Below, in pieces: positions 11,475 through 25,500 of a stretch of DNA of 64,000 nt (positions are counted from its first letter, which is position 1; each line of letters starts with the position of its first letter). The notes below the pieces were generated by a model, which had not been told where the DNA came from, did no database searches, and was given only the letters and a program-made list of their open reading frames with translations. Where the stretch lies: contig NC_088646.1 of the NCBI RefSeq assembly GCF_964019385.1, positions 40,381,584 through 40,445,583 of the forward strand. The letters run 5' to 3'. The position numbers and the translations under genes are program-made. This DNA comes from Sycon ciliatum (taxonomy: Eukaryota; Porifera; Calcarea; Leucosolenida; Sycettidae).

Positions 11475-13283
11475 AGGGAGGAGAGAGAGAGAAACCATTA
11501 CAAGCTTGAGTGGCACTAGTATTAGGGAGTTCAGTTCCGGTCACTGAAAAGCGAAAAATGCAGTCACAGCTCGCCTGTACAAAGTGAATGGGCGCCTCGT
11601 GACTGCAGTTCGAGATGCAGTTCGAGGCTCGAGTATCTTCTCCCGCTGCCTTTTCGGCCTTGTCGATGCTATTTCTAGGTAGCTGAGGTCATTACTTGTC
11701 CAATGGTGCCACACATGCCATGCTTCCAAAAATAATGCCTCCGCGCTTGGCGCGGATGCACTTCGAAGTACTAATTTCGACCAGATCCGTACTCGGCCCC
11801 GCGAGGAACACCCGATTTTCGTGTTCAGCGGCCTCGAATTAGCCTAAACCAAGAGGATTCTAGAACATTGAGGCTCGCGCTTTATCGCGGTAGAAGGAAG
11901 ATGATCACAGAAACCAGCCCACGGCGATTTCCTGGTGGTAAACGAAAAAAAATCGAGTGAACTGCGCACACACTGTAGAAGCAGTGACGGTGAAAACGGG
12001 TGACTTGTGCAAGCAGGCGCGCACGGCATGCGTGCACACTGCATGCATGCACACATCCTGTATCGCCATGTATGCACTAGATAGTGCAGTGCTGGACGGA
12101 AACCACACGGCTCACATACATACTTGCATTTACTTCTGTGACTATTTTCTCCCCCGTTTTTCGATCTTCAATCGAGTATAACTCTAGATTGCCTTGGAAT
12201 TTTGGATTCAAATTTTCACAGGTTGTTTCTCACATCTTCCCGGTTTAGAAAAACTAGCGTTTTATGCGAAACTCGCGAATTTGGTTTTTCGATTGAAGTC
12301 CCTACTAGTATCTGCATGCCTGGAATGAAGAACTGCGAGTGCCAATGCATGTACTTCAGGTGTGTGTGTGTACATGTAGAAAGTGATAACTGTAACAAGA
12401 TGCAGTGGTTAGTGTTTCAAAGAGTATCCCTGAGTTGCACAGTATTGCTAGAAGCAACTTTCATTTATCAAAGCGCTGTGACTACTTGTGGACGGGTACA
12501 TGTACGCGGAGTGATTACTATACACTGATGTCTAATACTGCTGATGTTGTGTCCTTTGCAGAATGCTGTGTTCATGCACGTAAGTGCATCCTGTGCAAGA
12601 AGGCCGTGGTGAAAACCATGTGTAATGGTGAGTGTGTGTTTGCATGTGTACTAGCAACTTATTCCAGTGTGCATGACCGTATCTCTCTGTACACAAACTG
12701 GCCGGCCGCATGCTTGTACAACAGCATGATGCTATGAAGAGTAGTCTTGATTGTGTGCCAGACTGCAAACCAGTGAGAGGATGACTGTACACGGTCACGG
12801 GATGAGAGGATGCACTGAAACTTGCCTACAGTGCTTGAGGGTGGTACATATAATGCCAGATGTCCATGAAACGAAATCTGCGCCTAATCGGCGGACCACG
12901 GTGACCAAAGTAAAGTATGGTTTGTAGTGGGCAGGCTCTTCATTCTGGTGTGACTTCTGTCTGCGCCAGTCACGAGTGTCTATGACACCAACATTTTAAT
13001 ACACCTAAAATCACACGTTATACAGTAGCCATGTCACAACACACCGTTCTCTTCATTTTTTTTCTCAGGTGTTGAAATACCGCGGGGTGGTGCTGCCGGC
13101 AGACCGGCACCAACAGCGGCTGCTGCAGTCCCAGCGGAGGAAGACAGCTGCCCGATTTGCTTGGACAACCGCTCGAACGTCGCATTCATGTGCGGCCATC
13201 GTACGTGCAGCGAGTGCTCGCCAAAGATCTACGAGTGCCCTATATGCCGCAAGCCAATCACAACCAGAATTGAACTCTTCTAA
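511..13283 (+). CDS. Mind bomb (MIB1-like) E3 ubiquitin ligase, 3' part, 12 exons
   Basis: Mind bomb ligases ubiquitinate Notch ligands such as Delta and promote their endocytosis. Exons read from splice sites: 511-721, 1473-1615, 1859-2013, 2518-2674, 3039-3190, 3693-3819, 8763-9008, 9365-9549, 9924-10254, 11075-11243, 12562-12627 and 13069-13283 (stop TAA 13281). Together they total 2157 nt, an unbroken 718-codon frame, and every junction is phase compatible. Exon 1 encodes the end of a Mib repeat (VRVSYGSGVRWIFHPGCLV). Exons 2-8 encode ankyrin repeats with clear TPLHDAV, ALHLTAF and TPLMLAV cores. Exons 9, 10-11 and 12 each supply a RING finger (ECSVC, ACMMC, SCPIC). Three RINGs after ankyrin repeats matches MIB1 rather than two-RING MIB2. 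The N-terminal MIB/HERC2 and ZZ domains are not in the window. RING 1 ends in C-x4-C instead of C-x2-C. A LINE occupies the intron between 3819 and 8763. Confidence 0.9.
2028..2171. repeat. 17-bp minisatellite, about 8 copies, in a Mind bomb intron
   Basis: The unit CATCTATACCTGCAGTG is repeated head to tail without visible variation just after the donor of the exon ending at 2013. Each unit carries a PstI-type CTGCAG palindrome. Confidence 0.9.
3290..3476. repeat. 20-bp minisatellite, about 9 copies, in a Mind bomb intron
   Basis: The unit is close to TCTGCCAGGAATTTGCTGAA. The outer copies vary (GCTAGG, GCAAGG) and the inner ones are identical, which is typical of tandem arrays that expand from the centre. 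Confidence 0.9.
4140..5063 (+). CDS. LINE ORF1 protein (RNA-binding/chaperone-like)
   Basis: 307 codons starting at ATG 4140. The N-terminal third has heptad-like leucines (residues about 55-105), suggesting a coiled coil for trimerisation as in other LINE ORF1 proteins. The middle is Thr/Ser/Pro-rich and low complexity. The last 90 residues (RTAFYLGNVDLGCDAA onward) resemble an RRM-like fold with alternating strands and helices; no CCHC zinc knuckle is visible. ORF1 ends TGA 5061-5063 inside ATGA, so the ORF2 start codon overlaps its stop. Function as an RNP component is inferred from position and composition. Confidence 0.75.
   Translation: METNEDMDLALLTYEELLTVARATGLTNPETMGRQDLVVALRKEGLGIRKSPDQMVSDLLSTFQLLNETIKGMASEIECLRTSKTDAIVSLQVEVAQLKGVVERMQSTNPVPVASPACTDQEKLYSSTARKAASPTGTHTSTDGSTRTTTRSSTPTARPDLPTKPQTQDTSTSDNGWQNPHRRRPAQADTNTTSSPLKRTITSQFTKEPARTKRTDLQGVERVKRTAFYLGNVDLGCDAASIELWCKKKDVEVFHCSISESRYFGTAYAHLVVGENCVDKIQGPDFWPDKISIRKWRFHTDQTESEQ
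5060..8077 (+). CDS. LINE ORF2: endonuclease and reverse transcriptase
   Basis: 1005 codons, intact. The N-terminal APE-like endonuclease (residues about 25-255) shows INARSLRNK, ITETWL, GGVAILVK, MGDFNAKCSTW and the catalytic SDHS. The reverse transcriptase (about 510-800) shows AGADGISHELL, NYRPISLLSTISK, QSGFRRGDST, FFDLSKAFDTV, GVPQGSILGPLLF and the catalytic YADD at 7250-7261 (residue 731). No RNase H follows the RT. It starts at ATG 5060, overlapping the ORF1 stop by four bases (ATGA), which suggests termination-reinitiation. Such enzymes nick the target and prime cDNA synthesis there. Confidence 0.95.
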   Translation: MSKPTPQLDPNATPFYPSTPLASFPVACINARSLRNKSAELSDFLTTSCPLVVCITETWLCPQISLSFPGYECFRRDRPTSENKINTNDFLAYGGVAILVKSSAFGPITHRTDLHLPQFEATWVEISPSTGTSACPTRQQPIQIAAVYRPPSTDPSVIDNFYASFQSCLTKIRTPGSPVLIMGDFNAKCSTWYGTTTDTAGHHLSCLLDMFSLQQHVTFSTHRSHKGNEAALDLMITDTAASICDPRPSAPLGQSDHSIVLGRLCIPTCTASPPAPNTTLPSHSFQIPDFSQFDISSILPTHLVALNESIANVNWHAALQLKLGDPNRTAPAFYDILHGLCSAFLPTRSRSSAPRRRTPSPPWLTRAVKAQLKRKRDSYSLYRKYPTPSNHEHYKYERNRARILSRAAHRQYVSSISTNPSSIIASTPNLFKFVKQLRSPTPVGNPIITELHENNTVHNDPTQIANALNRQFISFGTPDDPAWSLPGIPYHGLPALPSFSTTPTAIAQHIRRLKPKKAAGADGISHELLKALSPSIAIPLSLVFNQSFATGIFPDVWKAAVVVPIYKNKGSKLSASNYRPISLLSTISKLCERVAFGHLYHHVNPVLDPSQSGFRRGDSTAWQLLRLVQKLYECKDQKQFSLLCFFDLSKAFDTVWTRGLLHKLAAFGVAGTCLQWLTSYLTERRQSVRIGHVLSAPLTVHSGVPQGSILGPLLFIVYVNDLAGLDHTSLYADDTALHITEPGLLQACDSLQYHINQVVRWMSKWKLRPNVSKTAIICIPPRPSSDLTLFTTRLFTFPDDPIAINIVKNHKHLGIFLDEHLSWDSHVTYIEKRVCSTIGCISPHISHLQHGCRIQIYHSYVLPLFDYCSLVWSSGLSSALMHRLEVTHRKLLRLIFRMPPLTSSQTLYILASSSPLSERFPHSACKFIHRIKLQLAPPHALAHLSWFNNSSRTRCSLHFPLARSSILLKSPLFKSYSHWSRLPQEVKSRDTFAAFCSILPAPKSN
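8281..8762. other. Mind bomb intron remainder after the LINE
   Basis: This is intron sequence between the LINE tail and the acceptor CTCTTTCCAG that ends at 8762. No gene or clear repeat is seen. Confidence 0.5.
9770..9877. repeat. (AC)n microsatellite in a Mind bomb intron
   Basis: An almost pure CA run of about 80 bp, preceded by CG/CA-rich alternating purine-pyrimidine DNA from 9728, ends 46 bp before the exon at 9924. Confidence 0.95.
9924..10254 (+). CDS. Mind bomb exon carrying RING finger 1
   Basis: The exon starts after the acceptor ending at 9923 and ends at donor 10255 (GTAAAC). It encodes a Ser/Thr/Pro-rich linker with a repeated SSTVPRTT motif, then the RING. The order is CxxC, then QPCGH, then CxxC, and finally RCPLRGCK. 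The last zinc-ligand pair is spaced C-x4-C, two residues longer than the usual C-x2-C, so this finger may be imperfect. Confidence 0.85.
10412..10544. repeat. 18-bp minisatellite, about 7 copies
   Basis: The unit is close to GCATGACCGGGTACTGTGT and is repeated head to tail in the intron after RING exon 1. At 10741-10815 the same intron also holds a two-copy 34-bp repeat containing GTGTAACATGGCCTGGCAG. Confidence 0.9.
11298..11493. repeat. (GA)n microsatellite in a Mind bomb intron
   Basis: A purine-only tract of about 195 bp, mostly GA with G-runs at 11380-11400 and 11466-11480, lies 54 bp after the RING 2 donor at 11244. Long homopurine mirror-like tracts of this type can form triplex (H-) DNA. 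Confidence 0.95.
13069..13283 (+). CDS. Mind bomb terminal exon with RING finger 3
   Basis: The acceptor TTTTTTCTCAG ends at 13068. After an Ala/Pro-rich linker the exon encodes a canonical RING: CPICLDN, then FMCGHRTCSEC, then ECPICRKP. The protein ends RIELF with TAA at 13281. A C-terminal catalytic RING directly before the stop is the usual arrangement in Mind bomb proteins. A pure GT microsatellite starts seven bases after the stop codon, in the 3' UTR. Confidence 0.9.
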
Positions 13284-13288
13284 CACCC

Positions 13289-13289
<1 letters not shown>

Positions 13290-13354
<65 letters not shown>
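13290..13354. repeat. (GT)n microsatellite in the Mind bomb 3' UTR
   Basis: A pure GT run of about 65 bp begins seven bases after the Mind bomb stop codon. Confidence 0.95.
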
Positions 13355-13357
<3 letters not shown>

Positions 13358-15824
13358 TAATCTCTCACCCTGTTCCTCGACCCCCCCTCCTCCCCGTTCG
13401 CTCTCCGCCGATGCAATTTCACCATCATCTTGGAAGGCTGCTCTGCTGCTCTGTGCCAGCTGCATGCTATACTATACTCCATCTCCAGACAGACAGCACT
13501 GTTACAAACTTGTTATCTTAGAGCTATAATTATTTGCTGCTTGGTGGCATGGTCTTGGGTTCAAAGTTTCTGGGTTTTAAACCTTTTAAAACGCCCTTTA
13601 CTGCAACAACATGTACAGATTTGCTAAAGCTCGGCCGTCTAGACTTGAAGTTTGTTGCCAGACTCGTCCTCTCAGTGTCTCACTACACTTAGATCATTAT
13701 GACTGTTATTTTAGTACTAGTATGTGCTACTTTGTCTGCTATTGCTGCTCGTTGTGTCACTTCGCTGTGAAACTCTTTACTTTTTTTTTAAGAATTTGAT
13801 TTACCCTAGCAGCCTAACGGTGTCTTGCCCGTGTAAGATGCTGGCATGGTGACCGTCCCAACAGTGGACTATATCTGTAGCGCAATGCCGGGACAGTACC
13901 AAATGCTGGCGTGTAACTGTTACAAGAACGTCTGGGTACACCTGCTGATGTGTACACCTGCTGATGTGTTCCACAAGAATACAATGCACACGTGTGTATG
14001 ACCTTATATGCGCTTGTGTCTTCTCGCCGTGTGCATGCCTCCCCGCCTGCCATGCGCTGTGCGTGTGCTCTGCTGTGCCGTTCTCTTTCCTTGCTGCTCG
14101 TACTGCGCCGCATAGTACCATTAGATTGTGTTGCTTGTCTTATGCCCAAACTGCCTTGAGGAAATTTTTATGAACCTTTCTGGTGTCAGCATATGCAATC
14201 AGTTTTGAAGAAAAAGAACAGAAGAGCTGACGTCTTTTCGATCAACAATGCTTGCTTCTTCTGAACACTTCTTTCTTGGTTCAAGCTAGCCATTAAATTA
14301 CACCTCTTTTTAAAAGCATACTGCGCAGTTATACTGTGACATCATGTTTTAACAAGAAAAGCGCTGCAATGACCCCTGCTGTGTTGTTATGCACTGCAGA
14401 TTGGCACGTGCCTTGCATGCACAAGCAATTCTCACTAGGGTGGGCAGGACAAACTAAAAGAGGACCTGTGACTCGCCGTGCCCAGAAACACGGTGAATGA
14501 ATGAGACAGTTATGAAGTAACATAGTTGTGCATTCTGATCTGGGCAGTCTACACTGATTTTTTTTCAGCGGAGGCGGAGTACAGGTGGAATCCTGATAAT
14601 TCGAACCGCAAAATGCCAGAGAAAAACTTCTAATTATCTGGACATTCTACAATTATCCAAACGTGCACCCACAAACACACCTGTACTGGGTGAAGTGCAT
14701 GGCCAAGGCGGGGCAATGATTTGGTCTGGCCGGCCCTGCACAGGCTGCAGGTTCTTTGAGGAGGCAATTAATTAATGCTGCATGCCACTGTACAACAGTC
14801 CACTGGGCCCAGGGTGTAGTACTCCCTCCAGTCCACCATGTACCAGGGCCCAGGGTGTACTCCCTGCAGTCCACTACATGTCACGTGCACGCTTGCCTCA
14901 GTCTCCTCCACTTTTCACACCCCAAATGAGAAAGAGCAGCAGCTGCATGCAGGTCACATTCGGCCAAGCCATGGAAAGTTATTCTTTGTGTGCAAGCCTT
15001 TTGAAAACACATGATGTCGTGTCAGTTCAAATCAGGCTGTACAAAAACAAAGTACAAGTACTCCCTGGTCGGAATCATTTACACGAGAGAGTCGCGCAGC
15101 TAGCAACTCCGTGATTTTTACCCACGCATGCGGATCTACTAGTCGAGTATACGCGACCGCACAGATGCGCACACACAGACACACGTGGCCACCAGCTCGA
15201 GATGGCAGCGGCGAAGAGACGACAAAAAATAATTCAATTTCTTATGAATAATGTTGCACTAAACAGTACATACATTTGAACAGGATTTAGAAAGCCTATA
15301 CAACTAACAGCACGTCACCAGACTTGCAAATGGCGGCCAAAAAATGCTGATGATGAAATCTGCGATGCTAACAATTTCACCAGAATAAAACCTTTGAAAA
15401 GAGGGTGGAGATGGGTCATGGAATGACCGAGGCAGACGAAACACTCGGAAACAGCCAAGCAGAACACGGCCCACACTAACGTTACGGCTAGGGAGAGTGA
15501 GACGGAGAGGACTAGAGGCAAGGCACATAGCAGATCGCGAAAATAATGTATCGTTACAGGCAGTGGGCGCACGTCAAGTCACAGCGGATAATACATTATA
15601 CCGCACAGGGAAACTGGCCCATCTACAAACAAATATGAGGAGCAAACTGGATGAAAAGAAGCGTGTAGTTCACAAGGACACGACACACACACAGAAATGA
15701 TGACAGAGAGAACGAAGTGTCCCCTAAGCCCATGGAGCATTAACAAATAGTACAGTTGGTACAATCAGTAATGCACACGTGACCACGGGCAGCACCTAAG
15801 TGGACAATGAGCCGAGTGGCCGCC
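13355..15824. other. Intergenic region between Mind bomb and SURF4
   Basis: Mind bomb (+) and SURF4 (-) converge here. The region must hold both 3' UTRs, but no further gene, tRNA or clear transposon is supported. A short duplication of GGGCCCAGGGTGTA lies at 14805-14855. Confidence 0.5.
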
Positions 15825-19264
<3,440 letters not shown>

Positions 19265-21200
19265 TCTGGATAGCTCGAAACTAAGAACTACAGACAGTTC
19301 CACCTAAATGAACTGATGAGTGTGGTGGTAGCGATTCCACCAGCCCTAGGCTCCAAGAGCAAAGAAGAAACTCAGCTCAAGACAAATTTTGGTTTCTCTT
19401 TGTCAGTGCCTGATCCAACACGGTTGAACAGTGTACTACAGTCTACAGGTATCGTGTACGTGCTGTGCATGCATGTGTACGTGTCGCCGTTCTTCAAAAG
19501 AAAAAATGCACATTTTTGCACCTAAAATGAAGAAAATGAAGACGTAATCCTTGATTTCGTGCGTTCGGATGTTGACGTGATCGTGACACGTCGTTGTGCA
19601 CGTACTGCACTATGACTGTGTTTAGTTGTAGCGCTCTGTACTGTAGTGTTTGTGAGTGACGAGAGTCGCGAGACCGACCGGAGTCACCGGGTCACCGGAT
19701 CGCGGCTAGCTTCGCACACCTACTACTACATGTACAAGCAAAGATCTGCGATAGGCGAAGCAGCTGAAGACCATGAAGACTGACTGAAGTCAGTGAAGAA
19801 GCCCGGTGACTAGTCGACTGGCGCAGTCTACTAGTCAGGGAGCCGACCTTCAAAAAAGTGGCGCTCCAGGTCGGGCGAGATGGAGTACAAGATCTCTTCA
19901 GCAATGGGTTATGGGTCTTAGTCCGGGAGCTGAAATCTGTAGGATGCTTTTTATTTTCGGGGTATGCCACTTCAGAGGGAGGACTTGAAACTTCGCACAG
20001 AGGTAGGTAAGGGTCTCTAGAGGACGATTTGAGAACTTGGCCGTCCCGAAGCTGTGCACCAATGCCTGTGCAAGGAGGTTTGTTCGCTCGTCGAACACTA
20101 TTTCGTTGCCGTGATTTCACAGTTTTTGCGCCATTCAGCGCTTGAAAAATGGGGAAAATCAGCGGGTTTCGCTGACGTAACCAGACATTTTCATGCGAAT
20201 GACTCAATTTTGCTAGATTGTCAAGAGAAACACAAAGAAACACGAAGCGAAACGCAAAGTCACACCGTCGATGAAGTATTTTTCATTCTGTTTGTATAAT
20301 TGTGTCGTTCTGAGTTCTGAAGTAACATACAGTAGCTGGTTCGTCGGAGGAGGACATGACTGGTGTTCCTGAGATTGTCGTGCGTAACGGCTAAATGACT
20401 TGCCACTTGACCCTGATGTCGACAGGCAGGTCTCGTAGGAACTGTCCGTCTCCATCGAGGTGACTCTGGATTGTTTTTACCAATAGTGTTTTGTAGATTG
20501 ATCCTCACTACAAACAAGAGTACTCCTGCTACAAACGATTTCCTGCTAGTCAATGAGCGGACTGACAACGTGTGTTAAAGGTGGTAAGGTACACACCATG
20601 GCAGCTGCCTTGAACGGAATCTTTGATTATACCAGTGAACGTAGAAATGCATGACTTATCTTGAATAACGTCTCTTTGAATCATTGTTTTGTTGAAGTTT
20701 CGGATGCTGCACAATGACATGCGCGTACGTGGAAGCATTCACATTGTAGAAGATCATGGGATGATTATTTCCCTACTTCATTCAGTCCTTTGTGTGGTAA
20801 ATTGAGTAGTAGTAGACGTAGTATATTTTAGGAATTTCCGCAAACGCAATCAGTAAATGTGGCGGTAACATGTAGAATATAATCATGTTAAAACTACAGC
20901 TACGGTGCATCATATTTATGTGAACAAAGGGCTGAATGCAGATATGTAAACAGTGTCATGGACGCGATATACATCGGCACCACCGCATACATCCAGGCAA
21001 GACGATGTAGCGCAATATCTGTGTTGAACGGTTTTTGATCCCTTCATCATGGAGAACATTATCCATTCTTCATCCGGTTTGCGATCCTCTGCTCTGTGCT
21101 GCCAACGACGTCCACTTGTTGCTCACATGTGTAGTGCTGCTGAGCGGGTTGCCACATTCGGACATGCATCGGCGAGTACCGTAAAAGCCCGTAATAAGGC
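19265..21200. other. Intergenic region upstream of SURF4
   Basis: It holds the SURF4 5' flank and probable promoter. No other gene is supported. The last 60 bp (about 21147-21182) resemble sequence on the far side of the retrotransposon at 29487-29520. Confidence 0.5.
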
Positions 21201-22527
21201 TGTTCAGGACTCGCCTTCACTACTATGCAATATTTGCCATTATGCCAGATTACGCTGGCACTTGCAGTGCACTAATTATTTCTTGTTTCTATATGCTTGA
21301 GTTGTATCTGTCGTGTATCTTTCTTGGCTCGATATGAGTCCGTTTATAGTTAAAGGGGAAGTATACCCTAAAATCAAATTTTCACCAGTTGTAGTCTTCT
21401 GGGTGCTGAGTCGAATGGTCTTGGTCCGAGGAAGCTGCGACGCTCCCTTCCTACTTGAATCCCAATCGAACTCGCGCACTTCCACCGAAACTGGGTGACT
21501 GCGCCCTACTAGATGGGGATTTGTATGCAAAATGTCACTAAAAGCGCCATTTCGTTCTTATAAAAGCACGGATGACCGCGATTGGCCCATATGTTGTAGT
21601 CTTTTGGACGCTGAGTCGACTGGTTTTGGTCCGAAAAGGCTGCGATGCAGCGTTCCTCCTTTATTCCCAATCGAACATGGTTGAACAAGCGGTCACGTGC
21701 TCCTGCGTACACCAGTCAGCTGGTCACCGTGCCTGCAGGGTACAACTTACTAGCCTGTTTGACCTTTTTTGGGTGCAGTCCTGTCACTCGAGTTGAACTC
21801 GAGTTGAACCTTGGTGTGAAAGTTGTCGCCTGCTGGCGCGGTGACCAGGTGATTTGGGCACCCAGGAGCACGTGACCGCTTGTTCAACCATGTTCGATTG
21901 GGAATAAAGGAGGAACGCTGCATTGCAGCCTTTTCGGACCAAAACCAGTCGACTCAGCGTCCAAAAGACTACAACATATGGGCCAATCGCGGTCATCCGT
22001 GCTTTTATAAGAACGAAATGGCGCTTTTAGTGACATTTTGCATACAAATCCCCATCTAGTAGGGCGCAGTCACCCAGTTTCGGTTGAAGTGCGCGAGTTC
22101 GATTGGGATTCAAGTAGGAAGGGAGCGTCGCAGCTTCCTCGGACCAAGACCATTCGACTCAGCACCCAGAAGACTACAACTGGTGAAAATTTGATTTTAG
22201 GGTATACTTCCCCTTTAACTAGTTGTAGCCATCCTGTCCCAGCCGGCAGGGGGTCGCACGGGTTCATGACCTTTACGTTTCCGGCGTTTGTACATTTCTG
22301 TTGTACCAGCGCTGCTGCTAATTTGTCGTAGGTTGCGCATATGGCCCTGCATGTGCCGTACGCGCGGCGTTTTCTTTGCTTTTGTATTTGCTGTTTCTCC
22401 CTGCTTGGGGGAGTTGTCGTGAGAGAGAAACAGAGTGAAATGGAAGAAAGAAGTCGTTTGGAGTTTGTCGTAGAACTACTAGAAATAGCATAAGCGTGAT
22501 TCCGCCACGCAGTTCATATTCGGAACA
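21201..22527 (+). repeat. 5' LTR of BEL/Pao element 1, interrupted by a MITE
   Basis: The LTR segments 21201-21348 and 22220-22527 match the 3' LTR. Between them is the foldback element 21349-22219 flanked by TA. The insertion may separate upstream LTR promoter signals from the transcribed part. Confidence 0.95.
21349..22219. mobile_element. 871-bp foldback MITE inside the 5' LTR
   Basis: Two near-perfect inverted arms of 357 bp (21349-21705 and 21863-22219) surround a 157-bp centre. The ends are GTTAAAGGGGAAGTATACCC and its complement, flanked by TA (21347-21348, 22220-22221). The intact 3' LTR shows the empty site with a single TA. Each arm holds a diverged direct repeat of about 80 bp (21388 and 21594, both starting TTGTAGTCTT). 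There is no coding capacity, so transposition must be in trans. Confidence 0.93.
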
Positions 22528-22529
22528 GA

Positions 22530-22547
22530 TGGTAGCAGAGGATGGTT
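22530..22547 (+). promoter_or_regulatory. Primer-binding site of BEL/Pao element 1 (initiator tRNA-Met)
   Basis: TGGTAGCAGAGGATGGTT lies two bases after the 5' LTR. It is the complement of the 3' end of eukaryotic initiator tRNA-Met including CCA, so minus-strand synthesis is probably primed by that tRNA. Confidence 0.8.
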
Positions 22548-22584
22548 CGAACAATATTTGAAATTAGCAGTTTGTAAGTCGAAA

Positions 22585-25500
22585 ATGTCCGAGCGTACGA
22601 GTAGCGATGTCGAGGAGAGCAGCTCGATCAGCCCACACGAAGCGGAGGTGGAACAGGACCCACCGGAAAGCAAGAAGCATACGGCTTCCAGCGGTGTACC
22701 TCCTGGCAAGTCGATTGTACCACCTGAAAATGTCGAAGGCCATTTGATGCAATTGAAAAGCAAAAAACAAAAAGCCAAAAGAGAATTTACAAATACCCGA
22801 CGAGGGTTGTTGGTTATAATGCGAGAGGGCGGTACGATGGAAGCGGCGGACCAGCAGCTCTGGTATCTTGAGAATGTCGAGCAAGAAATATTTGCATTGC
22901 TGACCGACATGGAGGAACTGTACTTGGGAGCTAATAATATCAAAGCCGTATCGAAGGTACACGACGAGATGGAAGACTTAAATCAAGAAATGAGAGCGAC
23001 GACTGATCGCTTCGACCAGTTCGCGAGCCAGCTCGAGTCGCAGGTTAAAAAAGAGCCTGCACTTGCAGCGGGCCAGAACTCTGTGGAAAGGACGAGCAGT
23101 AGTACTAGTAATACTAATAGTCTGGATGCCACAGCCCAGCCTTTCATGCCAAGTGTGACCCAGTCTCAGGAAGAAAAGGCCACTCCAGCTGACTCAGATA
23201 GTCAGCAAGCACTGGAGTCCGATCCTAGCAGTACTGGTATCAGGAGAGGTGTTACTGTTAGTGCAGCAGCTGAGACTGTACACCAGGAACAGTGGCAACC
23301 TGGTCAACTAAGTAAGCAGTTAGATCCTGCACTGAGTACTACTGCCAGCCAGTCATCAGTGACCCAGACTAGCCAGACCGGAGCTGTCACTGCTAGCTCA
23401 TCAGTCAGTATGACCACCAGCAGCACAGGGGATGGAACCAGTCCACGTCATGTACCTGCCCCAGTAAGTGCACCACTGTACACTCAGGCACATACCGGAA
23501 TATCCAGCAGTACAGATACAAGGAGCAGTAGTGCAAGGGTAGCACTCAGTACTACTAGTAGTAGACCAGCTCTGCCAGCAGTGCGCATGTCCGCAGTAGC
23601 GCAGCCGGCACTACCAGCACCACCACCACAGCCACCACAATCGGCAAGGGCAGCTGTCGGCCAGGACCTGTGGAGGCAGCTTAAGCGAGTATCCATTCCA
23701 GTATTCCGTGGGGACAAGAAGCAGTTCCCAAGCTGGAAAGCAGCATTTCTGGCATGCATTGATCAAGCTCCGCTGACAGCCGAATACAAAATGCTGCAGC
23801 TGCGGGAGTACCTGGCAGGCGACGCATTGAGAGCAGTAGAGAATCTGGGCCACTCTGCCGCTGCATATGAAGCTGCCAAGACCCGTTTGGAGAGAAAGTT
23901 CGGCACAAGTCGGCGACAGGTGAGCCTGTACCTCGAGGAGCTGGACAGATTCCGACCCATCCGTCCAGAATCAGCAAAAGACGTAGAACGATTTGCGGAC
24001 CTACTTGACGTGGCAGTCATCAATCTGAAGGATATGCAGCGGACTGAGGAGCTGGGCAACGGTTCCCTGTATGCCAAGCTGTTGTCTAAAATGACGGAAG
24101 CCATGGTAGTCAACTATCAACGCTGGCTCTACGAAAACCACGAACCCGAGAATGTGGAAACCCTGCTGACCTGGGTAAATCGTGAGGCAGAATTCGCAGT
24201 CATAGCTGCCGAGTCAGTCCGGGGAGTGACCTCGCAAACCCGTCAACAGGAGTCCAGCACTGCACGGCCAAGGGACGTGAGCAGCCATGGACGAGGAGCA
24301 GATCGGCGTACCTCGCATCACACCTTCGTGAGCTCAAGCACTAGTGGCGACCTGCCGAGCCGCAACCGCTCTTGTCCAGCATGTGGCCAGGGTCATCCAG
24401 TGTGGCGATGCCCAACATTTCAATCGCAAAGTGTCACAAGGCGTTGGGCCACAGCACGAGGAGCCGCATTGTGCTACAGGTGTTTAGGCAGCGGGCATAG
24501 TGGGTCGAACTGCACACGCAGCCGCACCTGTGGGATCGACGGCTGCACGGAAACGCACAACCGCCTGCTCCACTCATCAAACAGTGACACCAGCATGGAC
24601 CCTGCGGCGAGGAAACCAGCTGGAGCTCAGAGCAGTAACAACCAGGGTATGGCAAAGCCAAGAGCAGCACCCAGTCAACCAGACAGGTCAGGCCAGATGT
24701 CTGGGCCTCCCTCATCCTTCAGGAACACGGAAGGGGAGTCAGTGTCCGAAACCAGTGCGCATGCCAGAACGCATCACGGCCAGCAAGTTGAGCCACAGAC
24801 AGCCCTGCGGACAGTGCCGGTGACCTTGGTAAACGGCAACCGCAAGATTGCGGTGAATGCCCTACTTGATGACGGCAGCACCGTGTCCTACATGAACAGT
24901 AGCATCGCAGCTGAACTGGGTCTGGCAGGAGAACAAAAGAGTATTACGGTGTCTGTCCTCAACGGAGCAGCGACAACGTTCAACACCGTCTCAGTGAACT
25001 GTCAAATCAGCAGCAGCGACGGAAGTGCCAGGTATGACTTCACGGCATGGACAACCAACAATGTGACCGCATCACTCAAGGCAATTGACTGGAACAATCA
25101 GCAAGATCGGTGGCAGCACTTGAGAGAGGTCCCATTCCCTCCTCTCAATGGAACAAAACACATCGACATACTCATCGGAGTCGACCATCCGTACCTACAT
25201 GCATCGCTAGACGAGATTGCAGGAGGTCCAGGAGAACCTGTTGCACGAAGAACTCCACTAGGCTGGACTTGTGTAGGGCTCGTCAATCCCGACGCCACAG
25301 CCATCACATCACTGAACGGTCACAGTACGACAACCGCCAGTCTCGAGCAGCTCAACCAGGTCGTGCAGCGGTTCTGGGAGATCGATCAGAGCGGCACCCA
25401 CCTACGCAGCCACGTGCAGTTGACAACAGCCGAGCAGCAGGCCACAGACCGCGTCGCAACATCGCTGATTGGCACTAGCAGCGGGCGCTACGAGATCCAG

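Noticed and set aside
11205..11547. Arg-Glu and Ser-Leu repeat frames
   Set aside because: They are shadows of the GA microsatellite in a Mind bomb intron.
21349..22219. TTAA target duplication for the MITE in the 5' LTR
   Set aside because: The intact 3' LTR empty site and the LTR length arithmetic fit a TA duplication exactly and would need extra base changes for TTAA.
22558..22584. Start of the element 1 polyprotein at 22558
   Set aside because: The codon there is TTG; the first ATG in frame is at 22585.
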